Below, piece after piece: positions 4,918-12,106 of a stretch of DNA of 18,797 bases. The position numbers were made by a program, and so were the translations under genes. The DNA is from an uncultured bacterium (GTDB lineage: Bacteria; Patescibacteriota; Minisyncoccia; Phycocordibacterales; GWA1-40-21). How positions within the stretch are numbered: the stretch's first letter is position 1; every line of letters begins with the position of its first letter. The notes under the pieces were generated by a model that saw only the letters and a program-made list of their open reading frames with translations, had not been told where the DNA came from and ran no database searches. Location of the stretch: NCBI GenBank assembly GCA_903824735.1, contig CAIJXO010000075.1:1-18797 (forward strand), written 5' to 3'.

Positions 4918-6222
4918 TTATTTACTATTTAAAACGGCTTCCAGACGGTCAGAGGCGATACTTATCGCATCCTCAATCGAACTGCGTCCGGTTGTATATG
5001 ATTCTACCATTTCTCGAAAAATCTTGCTTGTCTCGGTGCTGTTTGGATCAAGCCAGCCCTTACTAATTACGGCGCTTTGATTAAAGACGGTTTTTATCGC
5101 GCTTTTTTCAGCGACGCTCAAGACATCACGACGAGCTGACGGGATGTTAAATATATCCTTCCAGAAAGGCACAGCTTCGGCCGAGATTAAAGATGAGATA
5201 ACAGAGTAAGCCCCAGCGGCGTTGGTCGAGCTTTTCATAATAGCAAAACCGAGCATATTACCGAAAGTACTATAAACTTTTGCTCCCTGAATTTGAGGTA
5301 GTAAAGCGACATCAAAGTTTAAATTGGGATTCTTATTCTTAACGGTCAAAAATTCTGAAGCAAAACCAAAATAAACAGCCAAATCACCGTTTGCAAAAGC
5401 ATCGATGGAGTTTGGCATAGCGCGGTTCCAAGAATATTCCGGTCTAATTGGGTTCGAGAAATTGGTATAGAACTGCAAAGCTAAAGCTGTCGGTGAACTC
5501 ATGGTCCCCGACTCTTTTAAAACACTCGAAAAGATAGCATCAACCGAATCATATTTAACAATCGGATTGCCGGCTTGTACAAACAGCGTACTTAGAATAT
5601 CTTTAGCGTTGGTCACATTACTAAACTCACCAAGGGCTACTACACTCGTCAAAATATTCTTCGCTTGATCTTTTTTAATAATCTTTGACGTTAAAGAATT
5701 TATCTCGGCCCAAGTAGCTGGTGGTCTGGTAACGCTGGCGTTATTAAAGATATCGCGATTCCAATACATCACGAGCGGGTCGACACTAAAAGGCAACGCT
5801 AAGGTACCCGTAGCATTCAAATACAGTTCCCCTTCTTGAACAAAAGTTTGTTTGAAGGTTAATTCTGGCAAAACGGCGTATGGGATAGTATAAATTTTAT
5901 TGCTATAGCGGACAATCAAATCTTCCGGCAAGACAATTGCATCTGGTCCATTGCCACTCGCAATCGCTTCCACTAAATCACGGTCAAAGGTGCTTGGTTC
6001 GCGCTCAACATAATCGACAGTATATTTAAGGTCCCGATCACTAAAATATCTGGTCGTAAAGGCGTTGAGCTCATCATCCGGCAAAGTCCCCCACATAGTG
6101 ATATCAATCATATTGGCAGTACTCGTCGAAGACCGATAAGTCGAAAACAAAATTGCTCCAAGTATCAAAAAGAAGATAAAGATACCCATAACCACATATT
6201 GAAAAAGTTTACTGTTCTTCAT
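4918..6222 (-). CDS. Membrane-anchored extracellular solute-binding protein (family 1-like)
   Basis: The 434-residue product has one N-terminal membrane helix (about 10-27) and no lipobox Cys, so it is held by an uncleaved anchor. The rest fits carbohydrate-type ABC binding proteins: ITMWGTLPDDELNAF near 40, GNGPDAIVLPEDLIVRY near 90, PFSVDPLVMYWNRDIF near 145 with PPATWAEI soon after, and FANGDLAVYFGFASEF near 280. These are signatures of the SBP family 1/8 fold. No permease or ATPase gene lies nearby; it sits between a methyltransferase and six pilin genes. It may therefore serve the surface pilus or capture polymers for another importer. The ligand cannot be predicted. Confidence 0.85.
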   Translation of the reverse strand: MKNSKLFQYVVMGIFIFFLILGAILFSTYRSSTSTANMIDITMWGTLPDDELNAFTTRYFSDRDLKYTVDYVEREPSTFDRDLVEAIASGNGPDAIVLPEDLIVRYSNKIYTIPYAVLPELTFKQTFVQEGELYLNATGTLALPFSVDPLVMYWNRDIFNNASVTRPPATWAEINSLTSKIIKKDQAKNILTSVVALGEFSNVTNAKDILSTLFVQAGNPIVKYDSVDAIFSSVLKESGTMSSPTALALQFYTNFSNPIRPEYSWNRAMPNSIDAFANGDLAVYFGFASEFLTVKNKNPNLNFDVALLPQIQGAKVYSTFGNMLGFAIMKSSTNAAGAYSVISSLISAEAVPFWKDIFNIPSARRDVLSVAEKSAIKTVFNQSAVISKGWLDPNSTETSKIFREMVESYTTGRSSIEDAISIASDRLEAVLNSK

Positions 6223-6230
6223 TTTATTTT

Positions 6231-6761
6231 TTATACAACTTTTCTAAAAACTAAACCGTAGTGCTGAGGACCAGCCGCAATTTCCCGATCGAGCTTCAGC
6301 CCATGCTCTTGGAAAATCTCAGTAATCCTTTCTTTGTAAACCACATCTTTTTCGACTGGGCCAATACCGCCAAATGAGCCAGACCAGTCCACCACGAGGC
6401 AGCGGCCCAGGGGTCGTAAGATTCTCTTAATTTCAAGACACATTGCATCTTTATTCTCCACCTGAAAAAAAATATTGGCGGCAATTACGGTGTCCATCGA
6501 ATTCTCACGCAGCTTTGTGCCTCCCAAATGTTCCAAGTCGCCCCAGACAATGTTTATATTGTTTAGATGATTCTGCTTAGCGCCGTTTTTGAGTTTCTGT
6601 AGTAAATCTTTTTGAATATCGACGGCAAATACTTGGCCTGACGGCTGAACCGCCTTGGCCGCCGCCATACTGTAGAAACCAGAGCCCGAACCAAAATCCG
6701 CCACTTGCATACCAGACGATAGTGCTAGTTGAGCAATATTTTTTTCAGGATCAGAAAACAT
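6231..6761 (-). CDS. Class I SAM-dependent methyltransferase
   Basis: The 176-residue product is a minimal Rossmann methyltransferase. Motif I is DFGSGSG (22-28), the acidic residue of the second strand is in AVDIQ (D48), and DLEHL plus a TVIAANIFFQ strand give the later motifs. An LRPLGRCLVVDW segment marks strand 5, as in the UbiE/MerR-neighbour type of enzyme. There is no substrate domain, so the target is unknown. TATAAT lies six bases before the ATG, overlapping the end of gyrA, so it may have its own leaderless start as well as read-through from gyrA. Confidence 0.85.
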   Translation of the reverse strand: MFSDPEKNIAQLALSSGMQVADFGSGSGFYSMAAAKAVQPSGQVFAVDIQKDLLQKLKNGAKQNHLNNINIVWGDLEHLGGTKLRENSMDTVIAANIFFQVENKDAMCLEIKRILRPLGRCLVVDWSGSFGGIGPVEKDVVYKERITEIFQEHGLKLDREIAAGPQHYGLVFRKVV

Positions 6762-6767
6762 GCAACT

Positions 6768-6773
6768 ATTATA
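6768..6773 (-). promoter_or_regulatory. -10 box placed for a leaderless methyltransferase mRNA
   Basis: TATAAT (6773-6768) lies directly beside the gyrA stop codon. The predicted start coincides with the A of the methyltransferase ATG. No convincing -35 box is seen at 16 to 18 bp. Confidence 0.4.
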
Positions 6774-9215
6774 CTACAAACAAGTAACTGAGGCTAGAAG
6801 GTCGCCGTCTCGCAACTTCATAATGCGGACACCTTGAGTCTGGCGACCGAGAGTTGGAATCTCTTTAGTATCCACTCGAATCACCTGGCTCTTTTTTGAG
6901 ATAGTAGCAATCTCTTCTATCTCATCAGTCATCACTTTCGCCGAAATAATATCACCAGTCTTTGGAGTCACTTTCATAGTTTTTATACCCGAGCCACCAC
7001 GATTCTGTGCTTTGTATTCTTTCAAAGCAGTCTTTTTACCATAGCCATTTGAGCTGATTACAAAGAAAGTCGGATTAGTCATCGCTTTCTTTATCACATC
7101 AGTACTGACCACGCTGTCGCCCTTACCAAGCTTGACCGCGCGGACACCTGCCGCCCCTCTACCCATCTCGCGAATATCGGACTCCTTGTAGCGGATTGAT
7201 TGACCTTTAGCCGTTGCCAATATTACCTCATCAGTTGGTGCGACAAATTGTACCGAGGTGAGCTCGTCGCTGTCATGTAAACTAATCGCAATCAAACCAC
7301 TTCGGCGTACATCATGGAAGGCCGCGGCATCAACTTTCTTCGCGACTCCTTGCTTAGTAACCATCATCAAAGCGAGCTTGGTCTTCTTAAGTTCCTTTGG
7401 CATCGCCAAAACGGAAGTGACCTTTTCTTCATTAGAAATAGATAAATAGTTTACCAGGGCTTTACCCTTTGTCGCTCGTTTACCTTCTGGTAATTCATGC
7501 ATCTTTATCTGATAAGCCTTTCCTTTATCAGTGAAGAACAAAATGTCGTTGTGCGTCGAAGCGGTCAAGAAGTTCACGACAAAGTCTTCATCTTTGGTAT
7601 CGAGATCCACCACGCCGACACCGCCGCGCTTTTGCTTACGATATTCATCGGGATTTGTCCTCTTGATGTATCCACCAGTTGTAAGCACAAGAACGTTCTC
7701 AGTGTCAGGAATCAAGTCTTCATCAGACATCGCGCCGATAGCTTGCTTTACAATCTTGGTTCGGCGCTCATCAGCATATTTTAGGGCTGTTTCAAGTAAT
7801 TCAGACTTGACGATACCCAAAATCTTCTTGGCGCTTGAAAGAATATCTTTCAAATAAGCAATCAGTTCCTCCACGGCTTTCAACTCATCTTCAATTTTCT
7901 TTCGCTCAAGACCAGACAGACGTCCAATCTTCATATCCACAATAGTCTGGGCTTGAATCTCGGAAAACTTGAACGCCTTCATCAAATTCAATTTGGCGTC
8001 TTCAATATCTTTAGACTTCTTGATCAACTTAATAATTTCATCAATATGATCCAGAGCTTTTTTCAAGCCAAACAAAATATGCTGACGAGCTTCCGCTTTA
8101 CGTAAATCAAATTCCGTACGGCGCCTGACCACAATCTTGCGGTGATCAATAAATTCATCAAGGAAAGACTTCAAAGACAGAGTCTGAGGCACACCTTTAA
8201 CCAAAGCGACTAAGTTGTAATGGAAAGCATCCTCGAGTTGAGTGTGTTTGTATATAAAGTTCAAAACCTTTTGGGGATGCGCGCCATTTTTCAAATCAAT
8301 CACAATACGAATATCTTTAGCCGATTCGTCACGCAAGCCACGGATACCTTCGACTTTCTTTTCGCGCACCAAATCAGCGATCGCCATAATCAGTTCGGCT
8401 TTGTTTACACGATAAGGAATCGAGGTGACGACGATTTGGAAAGCCCCCTTCTTGTCTTCAATAATTTCAGCCACGCCACGCACGACAACACCACCACGGC
8501 CAGTCGCATAAGCATGATTAATATCTGTTTGATTGTATGCAATACCACCAGTGGGAAAATCTGGACCTTTAATAAATTTTAATAGGTCCTCAGTTGTCGC
8601 CTCTTTGTTATCAATAAGATGTACAGTCGCATCCACCACTTCTTTCAAATTGTGCGGTGGAATGTTTGTCGCCATACCGACGGCGATACCCAAAGTACCA
8701 TTCAAAAGTAAGTTTGGTAGAGCGGCTGGAAGCACATCTGGTTCCTTACGCGTGTTGTCATAGTTTGGACGCCACTCGACAGTTTCTTTTTCGAGATCTT
8801 TCAAAAGCTCACCCGCGACTTTAGACATCTTGGCCTCGGTATAACGCATCGCAGCGGCTGAGTCTCCGTCGACGTTACCAAAGTTTCCTTGTCCGACAAT
8901 TAAGGGATAACGATGAGAGAAATCCTGCGCCATCTTGACCATCGCCTCATACACCGACGCATCGCCGTGAGGGTGAAAGTTACCGAGCACCTCTCCCACA
9001 ACCGCGGCTGACTTTCGAGTCTTGGCACCAGCAGTCAGGCCCATCTCATGCATCGCATAAAGAATACGGCGATGTACCGGCTTTAAACCATCACGAACGT
9101 CAGGAAGAGCACGCTGCGTAATAACGGACATAGCGTAGTCCAGATATGAGCTCTTCATTTCTGTGACAATCTCGCGCTTGATATCTTTTATTTCTTTGTT
9201 TTCTTCTTTGTCCAT
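6774..9215 (-). CDS. gyrA: DNA gyrase subunit A
   Basis: The 813-residue subunit cleaves and rejoins DNA and wraps it to introduce negative supercoils. The catalytic Tyr is Y125 in AAMRYTEA. The helix-turn-helix region HPHGDASVYE (81-90) and GQGNFGNVDGDSAAA precede it. The GyrA box QKRGGVG (528-534) and a full C-terminal beta-pinwheel separate it from ParC. At the quinolone-binding helix, Ala86 replaces the usual Ser83 (E. coli numbering) and Glu90 replaces Asp87, much as in mycobacteria for the first position. It starts one base after the small upstream gene. gyrB lies about 5.5 kb away on the same strand in a separate gene run. Confidence 0.98.
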   Translation of the reverse strand: MDKEENKEIKDIKREIVTEMKSSYLDYAMSVITQRALPDVRDGLKPVHRRILYAMHEMGLTAGAKTRKSAAVVGEVLGNFHPHGDASVYEAMVKMAQDFSHRYPLIVGQGNFGNVDGDSAAAMRYTEAKMSKVAGELLKDLEKETVEWRPNYDNTRKEPDVLPAALPNLLLNGTLGIAVGMATNIPPHNLKEVVDATVHLIDNKEATTEDLLKFIKGPDFPTGGIAYNQTDINHAYATGRGGVVVRGVAEIIEDKKGAFQIVVTSIPYRVNKAELIMAIADLVREKKVEGIRGLRDESAKDIRIVIDLKNGAHPQKVLNFIYKHTQLEDAFHYNLVALVKGVPQTLSLKSFLDEFIDHRKIVVRRRTEFDLRKAEARQHILFGLKKALDHIDEIIKLIKKSKDIEDAKLNLMKAFKFSEIQAQTIVDMKIGRLSGLERKKIEDELKAVEELIAYLKDILSSAKKILGIVKSELLETALKYADERRTKIVKQAIGAMSDEDLIPDTENVLVLTTGGYIKRTNPDEYRKQKRGGVGVVDLDTKDEDFVVNFLTASTHNDILFFTDKGKAYQIKMHELPEGKRATKGKALVNYLSISNEEKVTSVLAMPKELKKTKLALMMVTKQGVAKKVDAAAFHDVRRSGLIAISLHDSDELTSVQFVAPTDEVILATAKGQSIRYKESDIREMGRGAAGVRAVKLGKGDSVVSTDVIKKAMTNPTFFVISSNGYGKKTALKEYKAQNRGGSGIKTMKVTPKTGDIISAKVMTDEIEEIATISKKSQVIRVDTKEIPTLGRQTQGVRIMKLRDGDLLASVTCL

Positions 9216-9216
9216 A

Positions 9217-9525
9217 TTATTGATTGGTTGTGGTTGAAGTCGTTGCTACAATTATCTCGACTGGAGTGGTGCTGCTACTTACTTCTTCGATATCTTGATT
9301 GGTATTTTCTTTAAAATCTGACACTGCTTTTGTAAATTCATCTTTGATTACCTGCATGGGGCTGATCGAGCTCAATTTACTTTCTTCGGCTTGCGGTAAA
9401 ACTTGACTTGAACCAGTCGAGAGCCAGAGTATAAGTATTACTAGGGTCAGTACCAAGGCACTGACGAGAGAAAATACTCTTTTGCGATTATCCGGCCATT
9501 GTCTGATTTTTGTCAAAATGCTCAT
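9217..9525 (-). CDS. Hypothetical single-helix membrane protein
   Basis: The 102-residue product has a basic N-terminus (KIRQWPDNRKRV), one membrane helix (about 17-36, LVSALVLTLVILILWL), and a polar tail rich in Ser, Thr and Glu that ends in a run of Thr. The topology would be N-inside with the tail outside. No family was recognised. Its ATGA overlaps the MBL gene stop and it ends one base before gyrA, so it is translated within that operon. Its place between the MBL protein and gyrA is one I associate with parcubacterial genomes, which is recall and not shown here. Confidence 0.75.
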   Translation of the reverse strand: MSILTKIRQWPDNRKRVFSLVSALVLTLVILILWLSTGSSQVLPQAEESKLSSISPMQVIKDEFTKAVSDFKENTNQDIEEVSSSTTPVEIIVATTSTTTNQ

Positions 9526-10154
9526 AAATTTTGTAACACCACAATCTCCCCCTCTTTACCTTCCAAATCTTTTCGCTTAATCGTCAGTTTATCGATCGGT
9601 TTGACATTATCTTCACCCGCTTCTTTCAAAAATTTCTTGAGTGCTCCGTCCACACCGACATCACCATAGTGCATCGGAATGATTATCTTTGGCTCAAGTG
9701 CCACGGCGAGCTTGTTAGCCTTGGCCGCGTCAAGCACTTCTTTGTCGCCAATTGGCAAAAATAAAACATCAATATCTTCAATTGCTCCCATAAACTCCGG
9801 ACTAATTTTTTCATCAGACAGAGCGCCCAAGAAACACAAGGTCATGTTTTCGAGAACGACAGTATAGACGGTGTTAATTCTTTCCCCGCCATAATTAGTT
9901 TTTGAAGCAAAGCCCTTGATAAAGACACCCTTAGTCTCATATTCTCCAGGACCAGATATGACTAGTGGATCTTTGCCATTATAAGAAAGGTTCTCCACGC
10001 CATTAAAATCGGGGTTATTTGAGGTGACCAAAGCGACGTCCGCAAAGAAACGGGTCGGCTTGAACTTTGATTCTTTAGAGATTGGATTAAAAGCCAAGAT
10101 GGTATCACCAAATTGCACTTTGAAAAATTCCACTCCTTGATAAGTGATAATCAT
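9522..10154 (-). CDS. MBL-fold protein with a degenerate metal-binding motif
   Basis: From the ATG at 10154 the product has 210 residues and resembles small metallo-beta-lactamase-fold proteins related to the UPF0173 type: ITYQGVEFFKVQFGDTILAF at the N-terminus, GPGEYETKGVFIKGF in the middle and IIIPMHYGD late. The metal motif HxHxDH, expected after ALVT, reads SNNPDF (45-50), so its three His are absent and only the Asp remains. It is unlikely to be an ordinary zinc hydrolase. ATG 10154 is chosen over an in-frame upstream start because a full promoter lies between them. It opens the operon that carries gyrA. Confidence 0.8.
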   Translation of the reverse strand: MIITYQGVEFFKVQFGDTILAFNPISKESKFKPTRFFADVALVTSNNPDFNGVENLSYNGKDPLVISGPGEYETKGVFIKGFASKTNYGGERINTVYTVVLENMTLCFLGALSDEKISPEFMGAIEDIDVLFLPIGDKEVLDAAKANKLAVALEPKIIIPMHYGDVGVDGALKKFLKEAGEDNVKPIDKLTIKRKDLEGKEGEIVVLQNL

Positions 10155-10163
10155 AACCCCAGT

Positions 10164-10192
10164 ATTATAGCAAATTGAAGAGGCTAAATCAA
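10164..10192 (-). promoter_or_regulatory. Promoter of the MBL-gyrA operon
   Basis: TTGATT (10192-10187) and TATAAT (10169-10164) are 17 bp apart on the minus strand. The start near 10157 would leave about three bases before the ATG. It stands back to back with the S1 promoter, only 12 bp between the two -35 boxes, so the two units may influence each other. Confidence 0.75.
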
Positions 10193-10204
10193 ACAAAATA
10201 GAGC

Positions 10205-10232
10205 TTGTTTTCTTCTATAATATATGTATAAT
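10205..10232 (+). promoter_or_regulatory. Promoter of the S1-like gene
   Basis: TTGTTT (10205-10210) is followed after 16 bp by TATAAT (10227-10232). A second TATAAT at 10216-10221 has no matching -35 box. The leader would be about 97 nt. Confidence 0.6.
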
Positions 10233-10260
10233 GATTGGGTTATTAACAAGTAGCGGAAAG

Positions 10261-10335
10261 TAACCTCATTGGGACCTAACAATGACCTTTCTGGCGAAGC
10301 AATTCCGCCAGTGTGCGGAATATTTTATTTAAAAA
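10261..10335 (+). promoter_or_regulatory. Structured, Shine-Dalgarno-free leader of the S1-like gene
   Basis: TCATTG (10266-10271) can pair with CAATGA (10280-10285). CTGGCG (10291-10296) can pair with CGCCAG (10306-10311). ATTCCGC (10302-10308) can pair with GCGGAAT (10315-10321), followed by ATTTTATTT. The last two share bases and exclude each other. The final one is terminator-like and lies 14 bases before the ATG. Only A/T-rich sequence precedes the ATG. Autogenous control would fit, as known for E. coli rpsA. Confidence 0.5.
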
Positions 10336-11472
10336 ATGGCAAAAAAAGCAAAAGTAGTAGTCGATGATAGTACCGCCGAAGAAAAGGCGATCAAAGCCAA
10401 GAAAGATGGCTTGATGAACAAATTTGTCGAAGCTAGCGTTACTCCACCAAGTGTCGGCGATGTCGTCGAAGGTGATGTAATCGGCGTCGAGAAATCAGCA
10501 GTTTACATAAACTTGAATCCTTACGGAACAGGTATTATTTTCGGTAAAGAATATATCAATGCGCGCGATATTATCAAAAAGATAAATATCGGCGATAAAG
10601 TCGCAGCGAAAGTTGTCGATGCAGGAAACGAAGATGGTTATATCGAACTTTCTCTAAAAGAAGCTCGACAGGCTCTGATCTGGGATGAGGCTGAAGTCGC
10701 AATTAAGAATAAGACTATTCTTGAATTACCAGTTGAAGAGGCAAACAAGGGAGGTCTTATCATTTCATGGCAAGGTATCAAGGGTTTCCTTCCTGCTTCA
10801 CAGTTAAAGACTGAGCACTATCCACGTGTGTCAGATGGTGATAAGGATAAGATTCTTGATGAGCTAAAGAAATTGGTTGGTCAGAAGATTGCGGTCGCGA
10901 TTATCACTGCCCTACCAAAAGAAGGTAAACTTATCTTCTCCGAAAAGAATATTGATAGCAAAAAAGGTCCAAAGAAAAATGTCGAGAAATACAAAGTTGG
11001 TGATGTCACCGAAGGTGAGATTACTGGTATTGTCGACTTCGGTATCTTTATCAAGATTGAGGACGGTCTAGAAGGACTTGTCCACATCTCTGAAATTGCT
11101 TGGACACTTGTCGAAGACCCTCGCGCTTTCTACAAAGTTGGTGAGAAGGTTGACGTAAAGGTTATCGAAGTTAAAGATGGCAAGATTTCTCTATCCATCA
11201 AGGCTTTGAAAGAAAATCCTTGGGTAGAGGCTGAGAAGAAATACAAGAAGGGTGATGAAGTCAAGGGTGTCGTGATTAAGTTCAACAAGCACGGTGCGAT
11301 TGCTTCGATCGAAGAAGGTATTTCTGGTCTTGTCCACATCTCTGAATTCGGTACTGAAGCTAAGATGAAAGAAAAAATCGAGCTTGGTAAAAGCTATGGT
11401 TTCAAAATCTTACTTTTCGAATCAAAGAATCAAAAGATGGGTCTATCGTTTGTTGACGGAGCGAAGAAGTAG
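10336..11472 (+). CDS. rpsA: Ribosomal protein S1-like, four S1 domains
   Basis: The 378-residue product carries four S1 RNA-binding domains (about 38-108, 125-205, 220-290 and 303-375). Domains 3 and 4 are the most canonical, with KVGDVTEGEITGIVDFGIFI, GLEGLVHISEI, KGDEVKGVVIKFNKHGAIAS and GLVHISEF. Domain 2 is divergent but keeps GIKGFLPASQL. A lysine-rich N-terminus precedes them. E. coli S1 has six domains; four is common outside Proteobacteria. It would bind mRNA on the 30S subunit and help load transcripts lacking Shine-Dalgarno sequences, which fits the many such genes here. It stands alone, divergent from the MBL-gyrA operon. Confidence 0.9.
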   Translation: MAKKAKVVVDDSTAEEKAIKAKKDGLMNKFVEASVTPPSVGDVVEGDVIGVEKSAVYINLNPYGTGIIFGKEYINARDIIKKINIGDKVAAKVVDAGNEDGYIELSLKEARQALIWDEAEVAIKNKTILELPVEEANKGGLIISWQGIKGFLPASQLKTEHYPRVSDGDKDKILDELKKLVGQKIAVAIITALPKEGKLIFSEKNIDSKKGPKKNVEKYKVGDVTEGEITGIVDFGIFIKIEDGLEGLVHISEIAWTLVEDPRAFYKVGEKVDVKVIEVKDGKISLSIKALKENPWVEAEKKYKKGDEVKGVVIKFNKHGAIASIEEGISGLVHISEFGTEAKMKEKIELGKSYGFKILLFESKNQKMGLSFVDGAKK

Positions 11473-11481
11473 GTATATACT
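11453..11481 (+). promoter_or_regulatory. Promoter of small RNA candidate A
   Basis: TTGACG (11453-11458) and TATACT (11476-11481) are exactly 17 bp apart. The -35 box lies inside the last codons of the S1-like gene. No gene follows on this strand. Confidence 0.55.
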
Positions 11482-11487
11482 CTATAT

Positions 11488-11542
11488 ACAAAGCGCCGAA
11501 AGGCCCCGAGAAAACCACCAGAGATGGTGGTTTTCGACTTTC
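11488..11542 (+). ncRNA. Small RNA candidate A, also terminator of the S1-like gene
   Basis: A predicted transcript of about 55 nt. It holds a small GCC-GAAA-GGC hairpin and CCGAGA, then a perfect 10-bp stem, GAAAACCACC (11510-11519) with GGTGGTTTTC (11526-11535), followed by GACTTT. Unit B 100 bp downstream has the same order and related sequence. The last hairpin surely also stops S1 transcription; an independent RNA is inferred from the promoter. Confidence 0.45.
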
Positions 11543-11553
11543 TGGACGAAAAT

Positions 11554-11581
11554 TTGACTTTAGATTTAGTGGGTATATACT
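11554..11581 (+). promoter_or_regulatory. Promoter of small RNA candidate B
   Basis: TTGACT (11554-11559) and TATACT (11576-11581) are 16 bp apart. Its -10 box, within GGTATATACT, is exactly 100 bp after that of promoter A and has identical sequence. It lies in an otherwise empty gap. Confidence 0.65.
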
Positions 11582-11587
11582 GTATTC

Positions 11588-11642
11588 AAATGGCCATAGG
11601 CCAACGGAGATCCCACCCCTAAAAAGGGTGGGAATCGTTTGT
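11588..11642 (+). ncRNA. Small RNA candidate B, antisense to the end of the PemK-like gene
   Basis: A predicted transcript of about 55 nt. TGGCC (11591-11595) pairs with GGCCA (11599-11603), GGAGA follows, and TCCCACCC (11611-11618) pairs with GGGTGGGA (11626-11633) before ATCGTTTGTT. Its 3' half is complementary to the last codons of the convergent PemK-like gene (stop at 11619). It cannot serve a downstream plus-strand gene because none is present. Confidence 0.5.
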
Positions 11643-12035
11643 TATAGAGATACGTTTTCTTGTAAAGAAACTCTTGAATATATCGTAGATTACCGAGATT
11701 TCTTCGTCACTAATTTTTCTGACAAACCTTATAAATCGTTTAGAACTTACCAATTTCAACTGAGGGATGATTATCGAGGTATCAGTACAATTTAGTTGAT
11801 AGTAAAAAATATTCTTGTGTCTCTTGGTTGTTAACGGAACTACCCACGCAATATGTTTGCTGAATTTTTTAACGACCAAAACTGGCCGCTCAAATAATTC
11901 ATTCTTACCATCTTCTTCGTAACCAATGTTCAAACCGATTGCACACCACCAAATCTCTTTTTCATGAAACACGGCGCAAGGTTTGGAAAAATGAATATTT
12001 TTCTTTTCAGTATTCCACTCATCAAAATTTTTCAT
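11619..12035 (-). CDS. PemK/MazF-like family protein without adjacent antitoxin gene
   Basis: From ATG 12035 the product has 138 residues. It resembles PemK/MazF endoribonuclease-fold proteins: FHEKEIWWCAIGLNIGYEED (the strand-loop start), ERPVLVVKKF (the conserved Arg-Pro strand) and WVVPLTTKRH, then SIIIPQLKLVSSKRFIRFV and a C-terminal helix. The N-terminal KNFDEWN extension is unusual for toxins. A TTG three codons earlier is possible. No antitoxin gene lies on either side; the flanks are an SDR stop and the two small RNA candidates. TGCTAGATT lies seven bases before the ATG, a possible extended -10. It may be a domesticated RNase or a toxin with a distant or RNA partner. Confidence 0.7.
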   Translation of the reverse strand: MKNFDEWNTEKKNIHFSKPCAVFHEKEIWWCAIGLNIGYEEDGKNELFERPVLVVKKFSKHIAWVVPLTTKRHKNIFYYQLNCTDTSIIIPQLKLVSSKRFIRFVRKISDEEISVIYDIFKSFFTRKRISITNDSHPF

Positions 12036-12081
12036 GCACACCAATCTAGCACAATAACTAAATTAACCTGAATAATGCAAT

Positions 12082-12106
12082 GTGGAAAACCCGCCCGAGG
12101 TTCCAC
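12082..12106 (-). terminator. Hairpin after the SDR gene, weak terminator candidate
   Basis: Read on the minus strand, GTGGAACC pairs with GGTTTTCCAC with a two-base bulge around TCGGGCG. It begins at the base after the SDR stop codon. There is no T run after it, so termination is uncertain. Confidence 0.4.

Noticed and set aside
11488..11642. A CRISPR-like or classical type III toxin-antitoxin repeat array
   Set aside because: Only two units exist, each has its own promoter and hairpin, and sequence identity between units is partial. The orientation relative to the PemK-like gene is opposite to type III systems.
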